Part shown: in pieces, positions 1 through 7,565 of the stretch | Layout of the letters: each line of letters begins with the position of its first letter | How positions within the stretch are numbered: the stretch's first letter is position 1 | NCBI GenBank assembly: GCA_003153915.1 | Contig: PMBX01000038.1 | Span: forward strand, 7,764-32,786 | Length of the DNA stretch: 25,023 nt | DNA from: Phycisphaerales bacterium | GTDB taxonomy: Bacteria; Planctomycetota; Phycisphaerae; SM23-33 | Direction of reading: 5' to 3' | The notes under the pieces: model-generated | What the model saw: only the letters and a program-made list of their open reading frames with translations | Databases searched by the model: none | Told to the model about the DNA's origin: nothing | Program-made: the position numbers and the translations under genes

Positions 1-1572
1 TACGCCTGGCGCGGGGCCGACATCCACAATATCCTGGATTTCGAGAAGGACTACCCCAACGCCATCGTCGTGCGCCTGGAGGAGAATTACCGCTCCACCA
101 CGCCCATCCTCGGTGCGGCCGGGAGGCTGATCGCGCGAAACCTTCAACGGAAGGAAAAGTCCCTCTGGACGCGACGCACCGGCGGAGGCGATGTCCGCGT
201 GGTCTTCTGCGACGACGAAAACGCCGAAGCCGACCAGGTCGCGCTGCGGATCCAACAGTGGCAATCCCAGGGCAGGCTCTTAAGCGACGTGGCTGTATTC
301 TACCGCGTCAATGCACTCTCGCGCGTCCTGGAGCGGGCCTTGATAAAGGCCGCCGTACCGTATCGCGTCGCCCGCGGGGTGGAGTTCTATGGCCGCCGGG
401 AAATCAAGGACGCCCTGGCCTACCTGCGGCTTCTGGTCAACCCCGCCGACGACGTGAGCTGCCGCCGCGTGCTCAACGTGCCGGCGCGAGGCATAGGCAA
501 AGTAACCGAGGACCGTCTGGGGCAATTGGCCGCCACGGCGGGTGTAGCACTGCTGGAGGCATGTGGCCGCGCGGATAAGGGCGCCGTCGGCGCGGCGGCG
601 GAGAAACTAAAGGGCTTCGCCGCGCTGATCGCGGGGCTTTCATCCGACCTGAATCGCCCGGTGCGGACGATACTGGAAGACGTCCTCCGCCGCAGCGGGC
701 TGGAAGGGGAGTACGCCGGCGCCGCCGAGGACCAGCGTCAGGCCCGCGCCAACCTTGCCGAACTGGTAACCGCCGCCGGAGAGTTCGACGCTGCCGGGGG
801 CGGGACGCTGGGCGACTATCTCCAACAGGTCAGCTTGGTCAGCGATACGGACCACTTCGAGGGCAGTCAGGGCGCCGTCACGTTGATGACGCTCCACGCG
901 GCAAAAGGGTTGGAGTTTCCGGCAGTGTTCATCGTCGGCTGCGAGGAGGGCCTGCTGCCCTTCATTCGCCAGGAAAACGGGCGAAGCGTAAGCTGGCGGG
1001 CGATGGAACCCCAGAACCTGGAAGAGGAACGCCGCCTGGCTTTCGTGGGCATGACGCGGGCGATGGAACTACTGACGATCTCGGCGGCACGACACAGGAC
1101 CATTCGCGGGCAGTTCACGGCAGCGGTCCCCTCGCCGTTCCTCAACGAAATCGCGGGCGAGTCCGTGAGCTTGGAGGACGCCACCACGGCAGGTTCCGGC
1201 GCGCCGGCCGACGACGGCCACGATGAATATCGCGGCAGAGGGGGACGATATGGCGGTGGTGGGCGGCACGGTGGTGGCGGTGAGGTGCGACATCACCGCG
1301 GCCACACGCGGGCTGGTGACGACTTTTACGCCGACTCCGCTGACCGGGCGGCCATAGAAAGCGCCGTCGATGCTGCCGTGGAACAGGAGCATCCCTACCC
1401 GAGCGAATACGAGCATCTGCGAGCCGGTTGCATGGTGCGACACCCCACTTTCGGCGCCGGCCGAGTCGTCAGCCTCCACACCCCCTGGCCGGAAACCCGC
1501 GCAATCGTCGAGTTCCAGCGACACGGGCGAAAAACCCTCGTCCTGCGACTGGCAAGACTGGAACTGATGTAG
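1..1572 (+). CDS. uvrD: UvrD/PcrA-type superfamily 1 DNA helicase, C-terminal part (5' end outside window)
   Basis: This is an ATP-driven 3'-5' helicase of the UvrD/PcrA group, used in nucleotide excision repair, mismatch repair and removal of replication blocks. The frame is open from base 1, so about 523 codons of the C-terminal part are present and the Walker A region is missing. Visible motifs are YAWRGAD (motif III, codons 1-7), LEENYRST (motif IV, about codons 26-33), VTLMTLHAAKGLEF (motif V, about 293-306) and EEERRLAFVGMTRA (motif VI, about 341-354). The last 45 or so residues carry the HPTFGAGRVV tail module seen in PcrA and UvrD. Between motif VI and the tail lies a glycine- and arginine-rich stretch (about codons 411-427). 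Whether to call it uvrD or pcrA cannot be settled from this fragment. No clear terminator follows. Confidence 0.95.
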   Translation, partial: YAWRGADIHNILDFEKDYPNAIVVRLEENYRSTTPILGAAGRLIARNLQRKEKSLWTRRTGGGDVRVVFCDDENAEADQVALRIQQWQSQGRLLSDVAVFYRVNALSRVLERALIKAAVPYRVARGVEFYGRREIKDALAYLRLLVNPADDVSCRRVLNVPARGIGKVTEDRLGQLAATAGVALLEACGRADKGAVGAAAEKLKGFAALIAGLSSDLNRPVRTILEDVLRRSGLEGEYAGAAEDQRQARANLAELVTAAGEFDAAGGGTLGDYLQQVSLVSDTDHFEGSQGAVTLMTLHAAKGLEFPAVFIVGCEEGLLPFIRQENGRSVSWRAMEPQNLEEERRLAFVGMTRAMELLTISAARHRTIRGQFTAAVPSPFLNEIAGESVSLEDATTAGSGAPADDGHDEYRGRGGRYGGGGRHGGGGEVRHHRGHTRAGDDFYADSADRAAIESAVDAAVEQEHPYPSEYEHLRAGCMVRHPTFGAGRVVSLHTPWPETRAIVEFQRHGRKTLVLRLARLELM

Positions 1573-1824
1573 CGGTTTCCGCGCGGGAGAGACATCATCT
1601 TACCCCGCCGAGATTCACCCTCGCCGGTAAGCCCACGGCACCGCCGGGAGATATGCAAACTTGACTGCGAGGGCGATGGGTTGTACATGGGAAGATGATG
1701 GCTGCCGGCATGCGGACCAGTTCAATCGCGAATGTCCTGCTGCCTATCTCGGTTGAAATTGAGACATGCCTGGCAGGAACGACACGATACATTTTTGGCG
1801 TATCGCACGAGAGCCAATTAAAAC

Positions 1825-1897
<73 letters not shown>

Positions 1898-1907
1898 GTT
1901 ACCCACC

Positions 1908-1924
1908 GAGAGCGAAACGCTCTC
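1908..1924 (+). terminator. Candidate terminator hairpin after tRNA-Ile
   Basis: GAGAGCG (1908-1914) and CGCTCTC (1918-1924) form a perfect 7-bp stem around an AAA loop, 10 nt past the tRNA end. The following bases (TCTGTTTG) are only partly T-rich, so this may be a terminator or a processing or stability hairpin. Confidence 0.45.
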
Positions 1925-2166
1925 TCTGTTTGCCCGGCGCAATTCGCGCCCGCTGACGCCCATTTGCTTGCCGTCGCATTAACTCCGTACCCGCAAATCG
2001 TTTCGGCGGCCTGTTGCATCTGCCTGCCGTGTCGCGGGCACCGGAGGGGTTTGGACTACCCGCGCCCCTGTAATGGTCCAGCGACTCTTATGCGGGATGT
2101 GTTCGGTATGATCCCTGGCCGGCGAGGGCGGCCAAGCCGTGGCGCAGCAGGTGTACGAGACGCTGG

Positions 2167-2229
2167 GAATATTTCGTCCAGGACCGCCTCGGCAGCGTGG
2201 TAGGCCGGACGGACGAGAACGGTAACGTG
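2167..2229 (+). pseudogene. Possible remnant of an RHS/YD-repeat protein gene
   Basis: In this frame the DNA reads EYF-VQDRLGSVVGRTDENGNV. RHS family proteins carry a core of the form (D)xLGSVVxxTDxxGxV near the end of the repeat region. The match is short, has no start, is not preceded by further YD repeats and runs to a stop after a few tens of codons, so at best it is a decayed fragment. It could also be chance, though the run LGSVVGRTDENGNV is rather specific. Confidence 0.35.
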
Positions 2230-2383
2230 GGATATGCCCGGGACCGCCGCAAGTCTGCGCTCGGTCATACTTTTTGGGGTGTTCCGCGCTACATTCGGGG
2301 ACGAATGGACTCATGATGGCCCTGCCGCTAAGATATGAGGCTGTGGAGATGGTTCGCTGCCCATACATCGGCGGAGTAACGGC

Positions 2384-3580
2384 ATGTCTGGGATATTGAT
2401 ACGCGATGCCACGGTTGTGCTGCCGGACCGGTTGGCCCCGAGACATTCGGTCCTGGTCGATTGTGGCCGGATCGTGGCCGTGGAACCCTCGGACCGGCTG
2501 GAGCGGTGTCAGGAAGGCGTCGAGGTCGTCGACGCAGCCAACGCTTGGCTCGTGCCTGGTTTCATCGATCTGCACATCCACGGTACGGGACAGTTCCGCA
2601 TCGATCATAGTCCGCTCGAACTCAATGGGCTTTGCGACCTTTTGCCGCGATACGGTGTGACGGGCATCCTGGCGACGGTGTGTCCACGGCCCGGCGACGA
2701 GCATGCCGAGTACCTTCGGTCACTGGCGGCGCTGCGGTCTGAGGGTACGGCCGTGCTGGGCTTCCACCTTGAAGGACCGTTCTTGTCGTGTACTGGGGCA
2801 TTTCGCCCAGAGGACCTACAAAATGCCGACTCCAGCCGCGTGGATGAGCTGATCGAGGCGACGGGTGAGTATCCCGTGGTTTTCAGCATTTCACCGGAGT
2901 TTCCGGGCATCACGGACCTAATCCCACGGATGGCCAGAGGCGGCCGACCGGTGTTCATCACGCATACCCGGGCCAGCGTCACCCAGACGCAGGCAGCCAT
3001 CGAGGCAGGCGCACGGCACGCGACGCACTTCTACGACGTGTTCCCCGTACCCGCCGAAACAGACCCAGGCGTGCGTCCATGCGGAGCTGTAGAGGCGATC
3101 TTGGCCGACCCGCGAGTGAGCGTTGACTTCATCCTCGACGGTGAGCACGTGGACCCGGTGGCGGTGCGGATGGCGATGGCGTGCAAGGGACCGGGCGGAG
3201 TAAGTCTCATAACCGATGCCAACGTCGGGGCCGGTATGGGGACCGGAGTCTTTCAGTCGGCCATGAATGAGGTGGAATTCAAGTATCCCGGCGGGCCGGC
3301 CCGGCTGACCGCGCGGTCGCACATGCCTGGTGGGTTGGCGGGCAGCGGACTGACGATGAACCTGGCCGTCGCTAATGCCGTGAGGATGCTGGGCCTGAGC
3401 CTGCCCCAGGCGGTGAGGATGGCCAGCGTAAACCCGGCGGCGGTCCTGGGGCTGTCCGGCCGCAAGGGCCAGGTGGCAGTGGGTTTTGACGCCGACTTGG
3501 CCTTGATGGATGAATCCTTCAACGTTCGCCGCTGCTGGGTTGCCGGCAGGTGTTGCCATGGCGGAAAGGAAGGCACGTGA
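2384..3580 (+). CDS. nagA: N-acetylglucosamine-6-phosphate deacetylase-like amidohydrolase (NagA family)
   Basis: NagA proteins remove the acetyl group from GlcNAc-6-phosphate in the cytoplasm, feeding NagB. At 398 residues it has normal family length. Visible are the first metal motif FIDLHIHG (H64, H66), HLEGPF with the metal-binding Glu (E130), a His at H194, H215, LDGEH (H255) and the catalytic Asp in ITDAN (D278), then GGLAGSG and the C-terminal GxVAVGFDADLALMD strand. Two signature spots differ: the usual GHS(N) is THTRA, and the usual HLFNAM is HFYDVF. The fold and metal centre are kept, but the substrate may not be GlcNAc-6-P. The ATG follows GGAGT by about 5 nt. The stop overlaps the nagB start (GTGA), so the two are translationally coupled. 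Confidence 0.88.
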   Translation: MSGILIRDATVVLPDRLAPRHSVLVDCGRIVAVEPSDRLERCQEGVEVVDAANAWLVPGFIDLHIHGTGQFRIDHSPLELNGLCDLLPRYGVTGILATVCPRPGDEHAEYLRSLAALRSEGTAVLGFHLEGPFLSCTGAFRPEDLQNADSSRVDELIEATGEYPVVFSISPEFPGITDLIPRMARGGRPVFITHTRASVTQTQAAIEAGARHATHFYDVFPVPAETDPGVRPCGAVEAILADPRVSVDFILDGEHVDPVAVRMAMACKGPGGVSLITDANVGAGMGTGVFQSAMNEVEFKYPGGPARLTARSHMPGGLAGSGLTMNLAVANAVRMLGLSLPQAVRMASVNPAAVLGLSGRKGQVAVGFDADLALMDESFNVRRCWVAGRCCHGGKEGT

Positions 3581-4509
3581 ACACATTTGAATACAGTCCC
3601 TCCCGATGGGTTCCCTTTCGTGACAAGGCCGTGCTGGATCGTGTTCGGCGGATTCGCCGCCAGGATATCGCCCGACACCCCAATCCTGACTACCGGATCG
3701 AGGTGATGGAGGACCACGAGATGGAGTGGCGGTTCATCACCGACATATTCCTCCGGATCAAGCGGTCTTCGGACGAGGGGCGGCGGCTGGTGATGATCCT
3801 CCCCCAGCCCTGGCCGATGTACCGCCGCGTGGCCTACCTGATTAACGAGCTGAGGGTGGACTGCCGCAGGCTTTATTCGTTCAACATGGATGAGTACGCC
3901 AACGAACATGGCCAGATCGCACCGGAGGACTGGCCGCACGGCTTTAACTATAGTCTCAAGCACAACTTCTACAACCAAATCGACCCGGCGCTTAGGCCAC
4001 CCGAGCGTCAGATGATCGGCCTGACCAACGAGAATCTGGCCGACTACGGGAAGATGATCGAGGACCTGGGCGGCGCGGACATCTGCTATAGCGGGCCTGG
4101 CTGGACCGGACACCTGGCGTTTATCGAGCCAGACGCCCCCGAGTTCGCCGCTGGCCTGGAGCAGTGGAAAACGATGGGCCCCAGGATCGTGACACTCAGC
4201 CCTTTCACCCTGGCGCAGAACTCGCTGCACGGTAGCTTCGGTATGAGCGGCGACCTGGCGGCAGTGCCTCCCAAGGCGGCAACCATCGGCCCGGCGCAAG
4301 TCTTGGGGGCACGGTTCCGCGTCCAAATGCACGGCATTAGCGTTCACGGGACGGCGACCTCGTGGCAGCGGCTGGTATCCAGGCTGGTGATGCACGGGCC
4401 GGTGACGCCCCTGGTGCCCGAGTCGATCTGCCAGACAGCGCGGACGGACGTGTGGGTGACGCAGACCGCGGCCATGGACATCGAACCGCACTGGGAGAAG
4501 GGCTATTGA
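3577..4509 (+). CDS. nagB: Glucosamine-6-phosphate deaminase-like protein (NagB family), with an active-site change
   Basis: NagB converts glucosamine-6-phosphate to fructose-6-phosphate and ammonia. The 310-residue product has FNMDEY (102-107), matching the NagB motif with the catalytic base Asp, and GWTGHLAFIEP (175-185), matching GxDGHIAFNEP. In that second motif the Asp that belongs to the catalytic group (E. coli D141, from memory) is Thr177, and the Asn before Glu is Ile183; His179 and Glu184 remain. I chose GTG at 3577 because it overlaps the nagA stop and follows GGAAAGGAAGG at 3562-3572; an upstream in-frame GTG at 3550 lacks these features. The product may act on a relative of GlcN-6-P, or be an isomerase or lactonase-like member of the same fold. 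Confidence 0.8.
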   Translation: MNTFEYSPSRWVPFRDKAVLDRVRRIRRQDIARHPNPDYRIEVMEDHEMEWRFITDIFLRIKRSSDEGRRLVMILPQPWPMYRRVAYLINELRVDCRRLYSFNMDEYANEHGQIAPEDWPHGFNYSLKHNFYNQIDPALRPPERQMIGLTNENLADYGKMIEDLGGADICYSGPGWTGHLAFIEPDAPEFAAGLEQWKTMGPRIVTLSPFTLAQNSLHGSFGMSGDLAAVPPKAATIGPAQVLGARFRVQMHGISVHGTATSWQRLVSRLVMHGPVTPLVPESICQTARTDVWVTQTAAMDIEPHWEKGY

Positions 4510-4534
4510 ACCGCCCCCACAGGAGAACTCGCGG

Positions 4535-5872
4535 ATGACCCCGCGCCTGATAGCCGGAGCGGCGGCCACGGACATCACGCCCACGACGTCGCAATTCCTG
4601 TTCGGCTACCCGCATGTCGAGCGCCTAAGTAGCGGCGTGCATGATCCGCTGCTCAGCTCGGCGCTGTACATCAACGACGGGCAACGCGAGGTTTTGTTCA
4701 TAGCCAACGATGTGATCTACGTAAGTAAAGCCGTCACCAGGCGGGTTCGCGAGCGCATCGGCGTGGAGTGCGGGATCCGGCCTGACGGCATCATGGTGAC
4801 CGCCACGCACACGCATTCGGGGCCTGTCACGGTGGATTGCCTGTTTTGCCAGGCCGACCCTGTGGTTCCCAAGGCCGATCCGCGGTATGTGCAGCGTATG
4901 GAGGATGGCATGGTCCGCGCTGCCATGCTGGCCCGGCAGTCGGCCCGTCCGGCGGAGTTAGGCTTGGCGATCGCCGACGCCACCGGCATCGGCACCAACC
5001 GCCGCGACGCGGCTGGCCCGTCCGACCCGCACGTGCCGGTCCTGCTGGCGCGCGACGCTGCCGACGGCCGGCTCATCGCCGCAATGCTCGTGTGCAGCAT
5101 GCACCCCACCGTCTTGCACGAGGACTCCACGCTGGTAAGCGGCGACTTCCCAGGCTTGGCGAGGCGGCACATGCAGTCGCAGTTCCTGGGCGATGCCTGC
5201 GTCGTGCTGCACCACACCGGCCCGGCGGGCAACCAAAGCCCCCGATACGTCGTCAGGGGCCAGACCTTCGCCGAGGCGCAGAGGCTGGGGCAGATCCTTG
5301 GCGATGCGGTGCGGCGAAGCTGCGCGGACGTTACGTGGCGCAACGACATCCGCCTGGGGTGCCTTCAGCGGTATCTCGACCTGGTCCCACGGCCGATGCC
5401 GTCGGTTGCACAGGCCCACGCTGCACTCAACCAGGCCGCCGTCCGGTTGGCCCAACTACGCAGCCGCGGCGCCGACCGCGCCATGATTCGCACGGCTGAG
5501 TGTGATTGGTTCGGTGCCGAAGAGACCCTCACACTGGCGCAGGCGGCGCAGGACGGACGGCTGGAACAGGCCCGCCAGTCATGCCTGCCGGCAGAGGTCC
5601 AGGCCATCGCCGTCGGCCCGTGGGCGTTCGTGGGCTGGCCTGGCGAAATATTCGTTGAACATTCCTTGGCCGTGAAGGCCCGCCGCCCGGATGCGTTCGT
5701 CATTTCCCTGGCCAACGGTGAACTCCAGGGCTACATCGCCACCGAGGCGGCCCAGGCCGAGGGCGGGTACGAGGCGTCCAACTCGCTTTTCGCGGCCTCT
5801 AACGGGGAAGTGCTGGTGGACTCGACGCTGGCGATGCTGGCGGATATTGCTCGGGAGGACTTGCACTCGTGA
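4535..5872 (+). CDS. Neutral/alkaline ceramidase-like amidohydrolase (N-terminal domain only)
   Basis: Neutral ceramidases cleave the amide bond of N-acyl-sphingosine with a zinc-dependent domain. This 445-residue protein has the domain's marks: an N-terminal GAAATDITP strand, ANDV (58-61), TATHTHSGP (89-97) with the zinc-binding histidines H92 and H94, and CSMHPTVL followed by SGDFPG (187-207). Full ceramidases are about 650-700 residues with an Ig-like C-terminal domain; that is absent here, and I see no signal peptide, so it is probably cytoplasmic. It lies 25 nt after nagB with AGGAGA at 4521-4526 before the ATG, and it overlaps the kinase gene by 4 nt. The context suggests an amidase on an amino-sugar or similar amide rather than on ceramide. 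The exact substrate cannot be read from sequence. Confidence 0.8.
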   Translation: MTPRLIAGAAATDITPTTSQFLFGYPHVERLSSGVHDPLLSSALYINDGQREVLFIANDVIYVSKAVTRRVRERIGVECGIRPDGIMVTATHTHSGPVTVDCLFCQADPVVPKADPRYVQRMEDGMVRAAMLARQSARPAELGLAIADATGIGTNRRDAAGPSDPHVPVLLARDAADGRLIAAMLVCSMHPTVLHEDSTLVSGDFPGLARRHMQSQFLGDACVVLHHTGPAGNQSPRYVVRGQTFAEAQRLGQILGDAVRRSCADVTWRNDIRLGCLQRYLDLVPRPMPSVAQAHAALNQAAVRLAQLRSRGADRAMIRTAECDWFGAEETLTLAQAAQDGRLEQARQSCLPAEVQAIAVGPWAFVGWPGEIFVEHSLAVKARRPDAFVISLANGELQGYIATEAAQAEGGYEASNSLFAASNGEVLVDSTLAMLADIAREDLHS

Positions 5873-7188
5873 GCAGCGGGCCGACGCAACTGCTGGCCGG
5901 GATCGACCTGGGAACAAGCTTTTTCAAGCTGGGACTTTTCGACCGTACCGGGCAACTGCGCGGGCTGGCTCGCTCGGCCGTGCCCGCCGAAACACAGGAC
6001 GGAAGATGTGAACTTGGCGTCGAGCCGTTCTGGGCGACGCTTGCCTCGCTGCTGTCGGAGGCGCTCCGCCAAGCCGGCGCCGGGCCGGAGTCCATCGCGG
6101 CAGTGTCCTACTCCTCGCAGGCCAATAGCTTCATCCTGATGGATGGCGACGATCAGCCGCTGACGCCGCTGATCCTCTGGCCCGACGGTCGTGCCCGCGG
6201 GCATACCCAGCCGCTCGAGTGGCTCTGGGGGTTGGTGAATTTCGCGGAGGTCACGGGCATCGGCATATCTCCCACTCACGAGTTCGCCGCCGGCAAGCTC
6301 GCCTGGTTCCGCCGGGGTCAGCCGGACCTGTGGTCGCGCGTCCGGCGGGTCAAGACTATCTCCGACTACCTGGTATGGGGCCTGACGGGCCGCCATGGCG
6401 GCGACCAGGCGACGGCCTCCCTGCTTGGTTTGTGGGACGTGCGGGGTCAGCAGTGGTGGCCAGCCGCGATTGATTTGATCGGGCTGGACCGCGCGTGGCT
6501 GTCCACGCTGGCGCCGCCCGGGACTCACCTGGGTCCTATATGCGCCGACGGCGCCGGTCGGCTGGGCCTGCCTGCCGGGACGCCGCTGGCTGCCGGAACA
6601 CTGGACCACCACGCCGCCGCGATCGGGGCCGGACTGGCCGGGCCTGGCGAGCTGTCGGTATCGCTGGGCACGGTGCTGGCGTGCGTGCAGTTGGACGACG
6701 CCTACCGTCCCCTGGCCGGCTGCTGCGTTGGGCCGGGGACCGCCGGCGGCTACTACCGCCTGGCGTTCCATTCCGATGGGGTGGGCTTGATCGACTGGTA
6801 TCAGCGGAATTTCGCCCCGCAGCTTACGGTGGCCGACCTGCTGGACCTGGCGAGCGACGTGCCCGCCGACTGCGACGGGCTACAGGCGCTGCCCAACGTG
6901 CGCGAGCATCACGGGCTTACGGGCTTGACGGGCCGGCGGCCTACCCACGGCCACGGGCACTTTGCGCGTGCCCTGGCGACGCAGGTTGCCGGGAACCTGG
7001 CCGTGCTGGTTGGGAAACTGTGCGACGGCGGACGCCCGAGCAGGGTCATCGCCACCGGCGGGGGAACGCGACACCCGCTGTGGACCAAGCTGGCCAGCGA
7101 GGCATTGGGTATCGCGGTAACCGCCTCCGACTGCCCCGAACCCGCCTGCCGAGGCGCGGCGCTGTTAGCCGGCCTTGCCAGCAACTGA
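5869..7188 (+). CDS. FGGY-family carbohydrate kinase
   Basis: FGGY kinases phosphorylate open-chain or ring sugars and polyols with ATP. Seen here are the N-terminal phosphate loop GIDLGTSFFKLGLFD (11-25), the catalytic Asp in GTLDHHAAAIGAG (D246), a second phosphate motif SLGT (265-268) and the adenosine-side ATGGGTRHPLW about 35 residues before the end. At 439 residues it is shorter than the usual 480-520 because it stops soon after the last adenosine-binding helix. GTG at 5869 overlaps the preceding stop as GTGA and has GGGAGG at 5853-5858. In an operon with NagA- and NagB-like proteins it is the likely source of the sugar phosphate, replacing the ROK-type kinase usual for GlcNAc. Xylulokinase and glycerol kinase are alternative functions by homology. 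Confidence 0.88.
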   Translation: MSSGPTQLLAGIDLGTSFFKLGLFDRTGQLRGLARSAVPAETQDGRCELGVEPFWATLASLLSEALRQAGAGPESIAAVSYSSQANSFILMDGDDQPLTPLILWPDGRARGHTQPLEWLWGLVNFAEVTGIGISPTHEFAAGKLAWFRRGQPDLWSRVRRVKTISDYLVWGLTGRHGGDQATASLLGLWDVRGQQWWPAAIDLIGLDRAWLSTLAPPGTHLGPICADGAGRLGLPAGTPLAAGTLDHHAAAIGAGLAGPGELSVSLGTVLACVQLDDAYRPLAGCCVGPGTAGGYYRLAFHSDGVGLIDWYQRNFAPQLTVADLLDLASDVPADCDGLQALPNVREHHGLTGLTGRRPTHGHGHFARALATQVAGNLAVLVGKLCDGGRPSRVIATGGGTRHPLWTKLASEALGIAVTASDCPEPACRGAALLAGLASN

Positions 7189-7264
7189 TTCGGCTCCCCA
7201 ATGTTGCCAAACACAATATGTGCGGGATTGTGATAAACCAATCCGGTCGTAAGGCCACCCACCT

Positions 7265-7291
7265 GGCTGGCGGGGCTCTGTCCCGCCAGCC
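7265..7291 (+). terminator. Strong hairpin, first of a pair, likely end of the kinase operon
   Basis: GGCTGGCGGG (7265-7274) pairs with CCCGCCAGCC (7282-7291) around the 7-nt loop GCTCTGT. It starts 77 nt after the kinase stop. No T-tract follows, so it may be a REP-like element that also stops or protects transcripts. Confidence 0.55.
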
Positions 7292-7307
7292 TAATATGGG
7301 CTTGAAT

Positions 7308-7334
7308 GCGCGGTGGGACGGAGCCCCACCGCGC
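7308..7334 (-). terminator. Strong hairpin, second of a pair, likely end of the minus-strand operon
   Basis: GCGCGGTGGG (7308-7317) pairs with CCCACCGCGC (7325-7334) around ACGGAGC. Read on the minus strand its loop is GCTCCGT, one base from the first hairpin's GCTCTGT, so the two elements are inverted relatives. It sits 12 nt beyond the stop of the small minus-strand ORF. Confidence 0.55.
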
Positions 7335-7346
7335 TATCACCCAAAG

Positions 7347-7565
7347 TTAAACCGCTCTACGCCTCACGATCACCGTGCAGGCCGCCTGGTCCGTTCGCGA
7401 CAGGTCAATCGTGTATTCGTATCCCATCGGCTCCAGCACCCGCCGGTACAGCACGTCGCAGTGTCGGCAGTAGTCCGGATACGCCTCCACGTGTCGCAGT
7501 TCCAGCAGTGAGCATCGCCCTGAAAGCGAAAAGACTTTTGGCAACGATTCTATCGGGACGGCCAC
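7347..7565 (-). CDS. Small hypothetical ORF or 3' gene remnant with Cys/His-rich segment
   Basis: The frame gives 72 residues from a GTG at 7565 that overlaps the end of the aldo-keto reductase gene by 16 nt. I do not recognise it with confidence. From about residue 16 the text looks like real protein: a GRCSLLELRHVEAYPDYC segment, then RHCDVLYRRVLEPMGYEY and a C-terminal strand ending in ACTVIVRRR. That spacing (Cys, then a YCxxCD patch, then a Gly-Tyr turn and a final Cys strand) recalls the C-terminal part of the L-2-amino-thiazoline-4-carboxylic acid hydrolase-like family. The first 15 residues look like readthrough of the neighbouring gene's end, and no good ribosome binding site precedes the GTG. 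It may be the stump of a longer gene truncated by rearrangement. Confidence 0.35.
   Translation of the reverse strand: MAVPIESLPKVFSLSGRCSLLELRHVEAYPDYCRHCDVLYRRVLEPMGYEYTIDLSRTDQAACTVIVRRRAV

Larger units (their letters stand above)
1898..2383. other. Intergenic stretch between tRNA-Ile and nagA, without an intact gene
   Basis: No open frame here looks like a complete gene. The stretch holds the hairpin after the tRNA and a short frame at about 2167-2229 that resembles the core of an RHS/YD-repeat protein. The last 100 bases before 2384 should carry the promoter of the nagA operon, but I see no convincing -35/-10 pair. A GGAGT at 2374-2378 is a plausible ribosome binding site for nagA. Confidence 0.6.
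7189..7549. other. Convergent intergenic stretch with two hairpins and a small ORF
   Basis: This is the meeting point of the plus-strand kinase operon and the minus-strand oxidoreductase operon. It contains two perfect 10-bp hairpins (7265-7291 and 7308-7334) and a minus-strand small ORF (7347-7565), each described separately. The first 75 bases (7189-7264) show nothing I recognise. Confidence 0.6.

Noticed and set aside
3253..4584. Minus-strand open frame of 443 codons opposite nagA/nagB
   Set aside because: It runs across two well-supported plus-strand genes, has no motif and reflects GC-rich codon bias.
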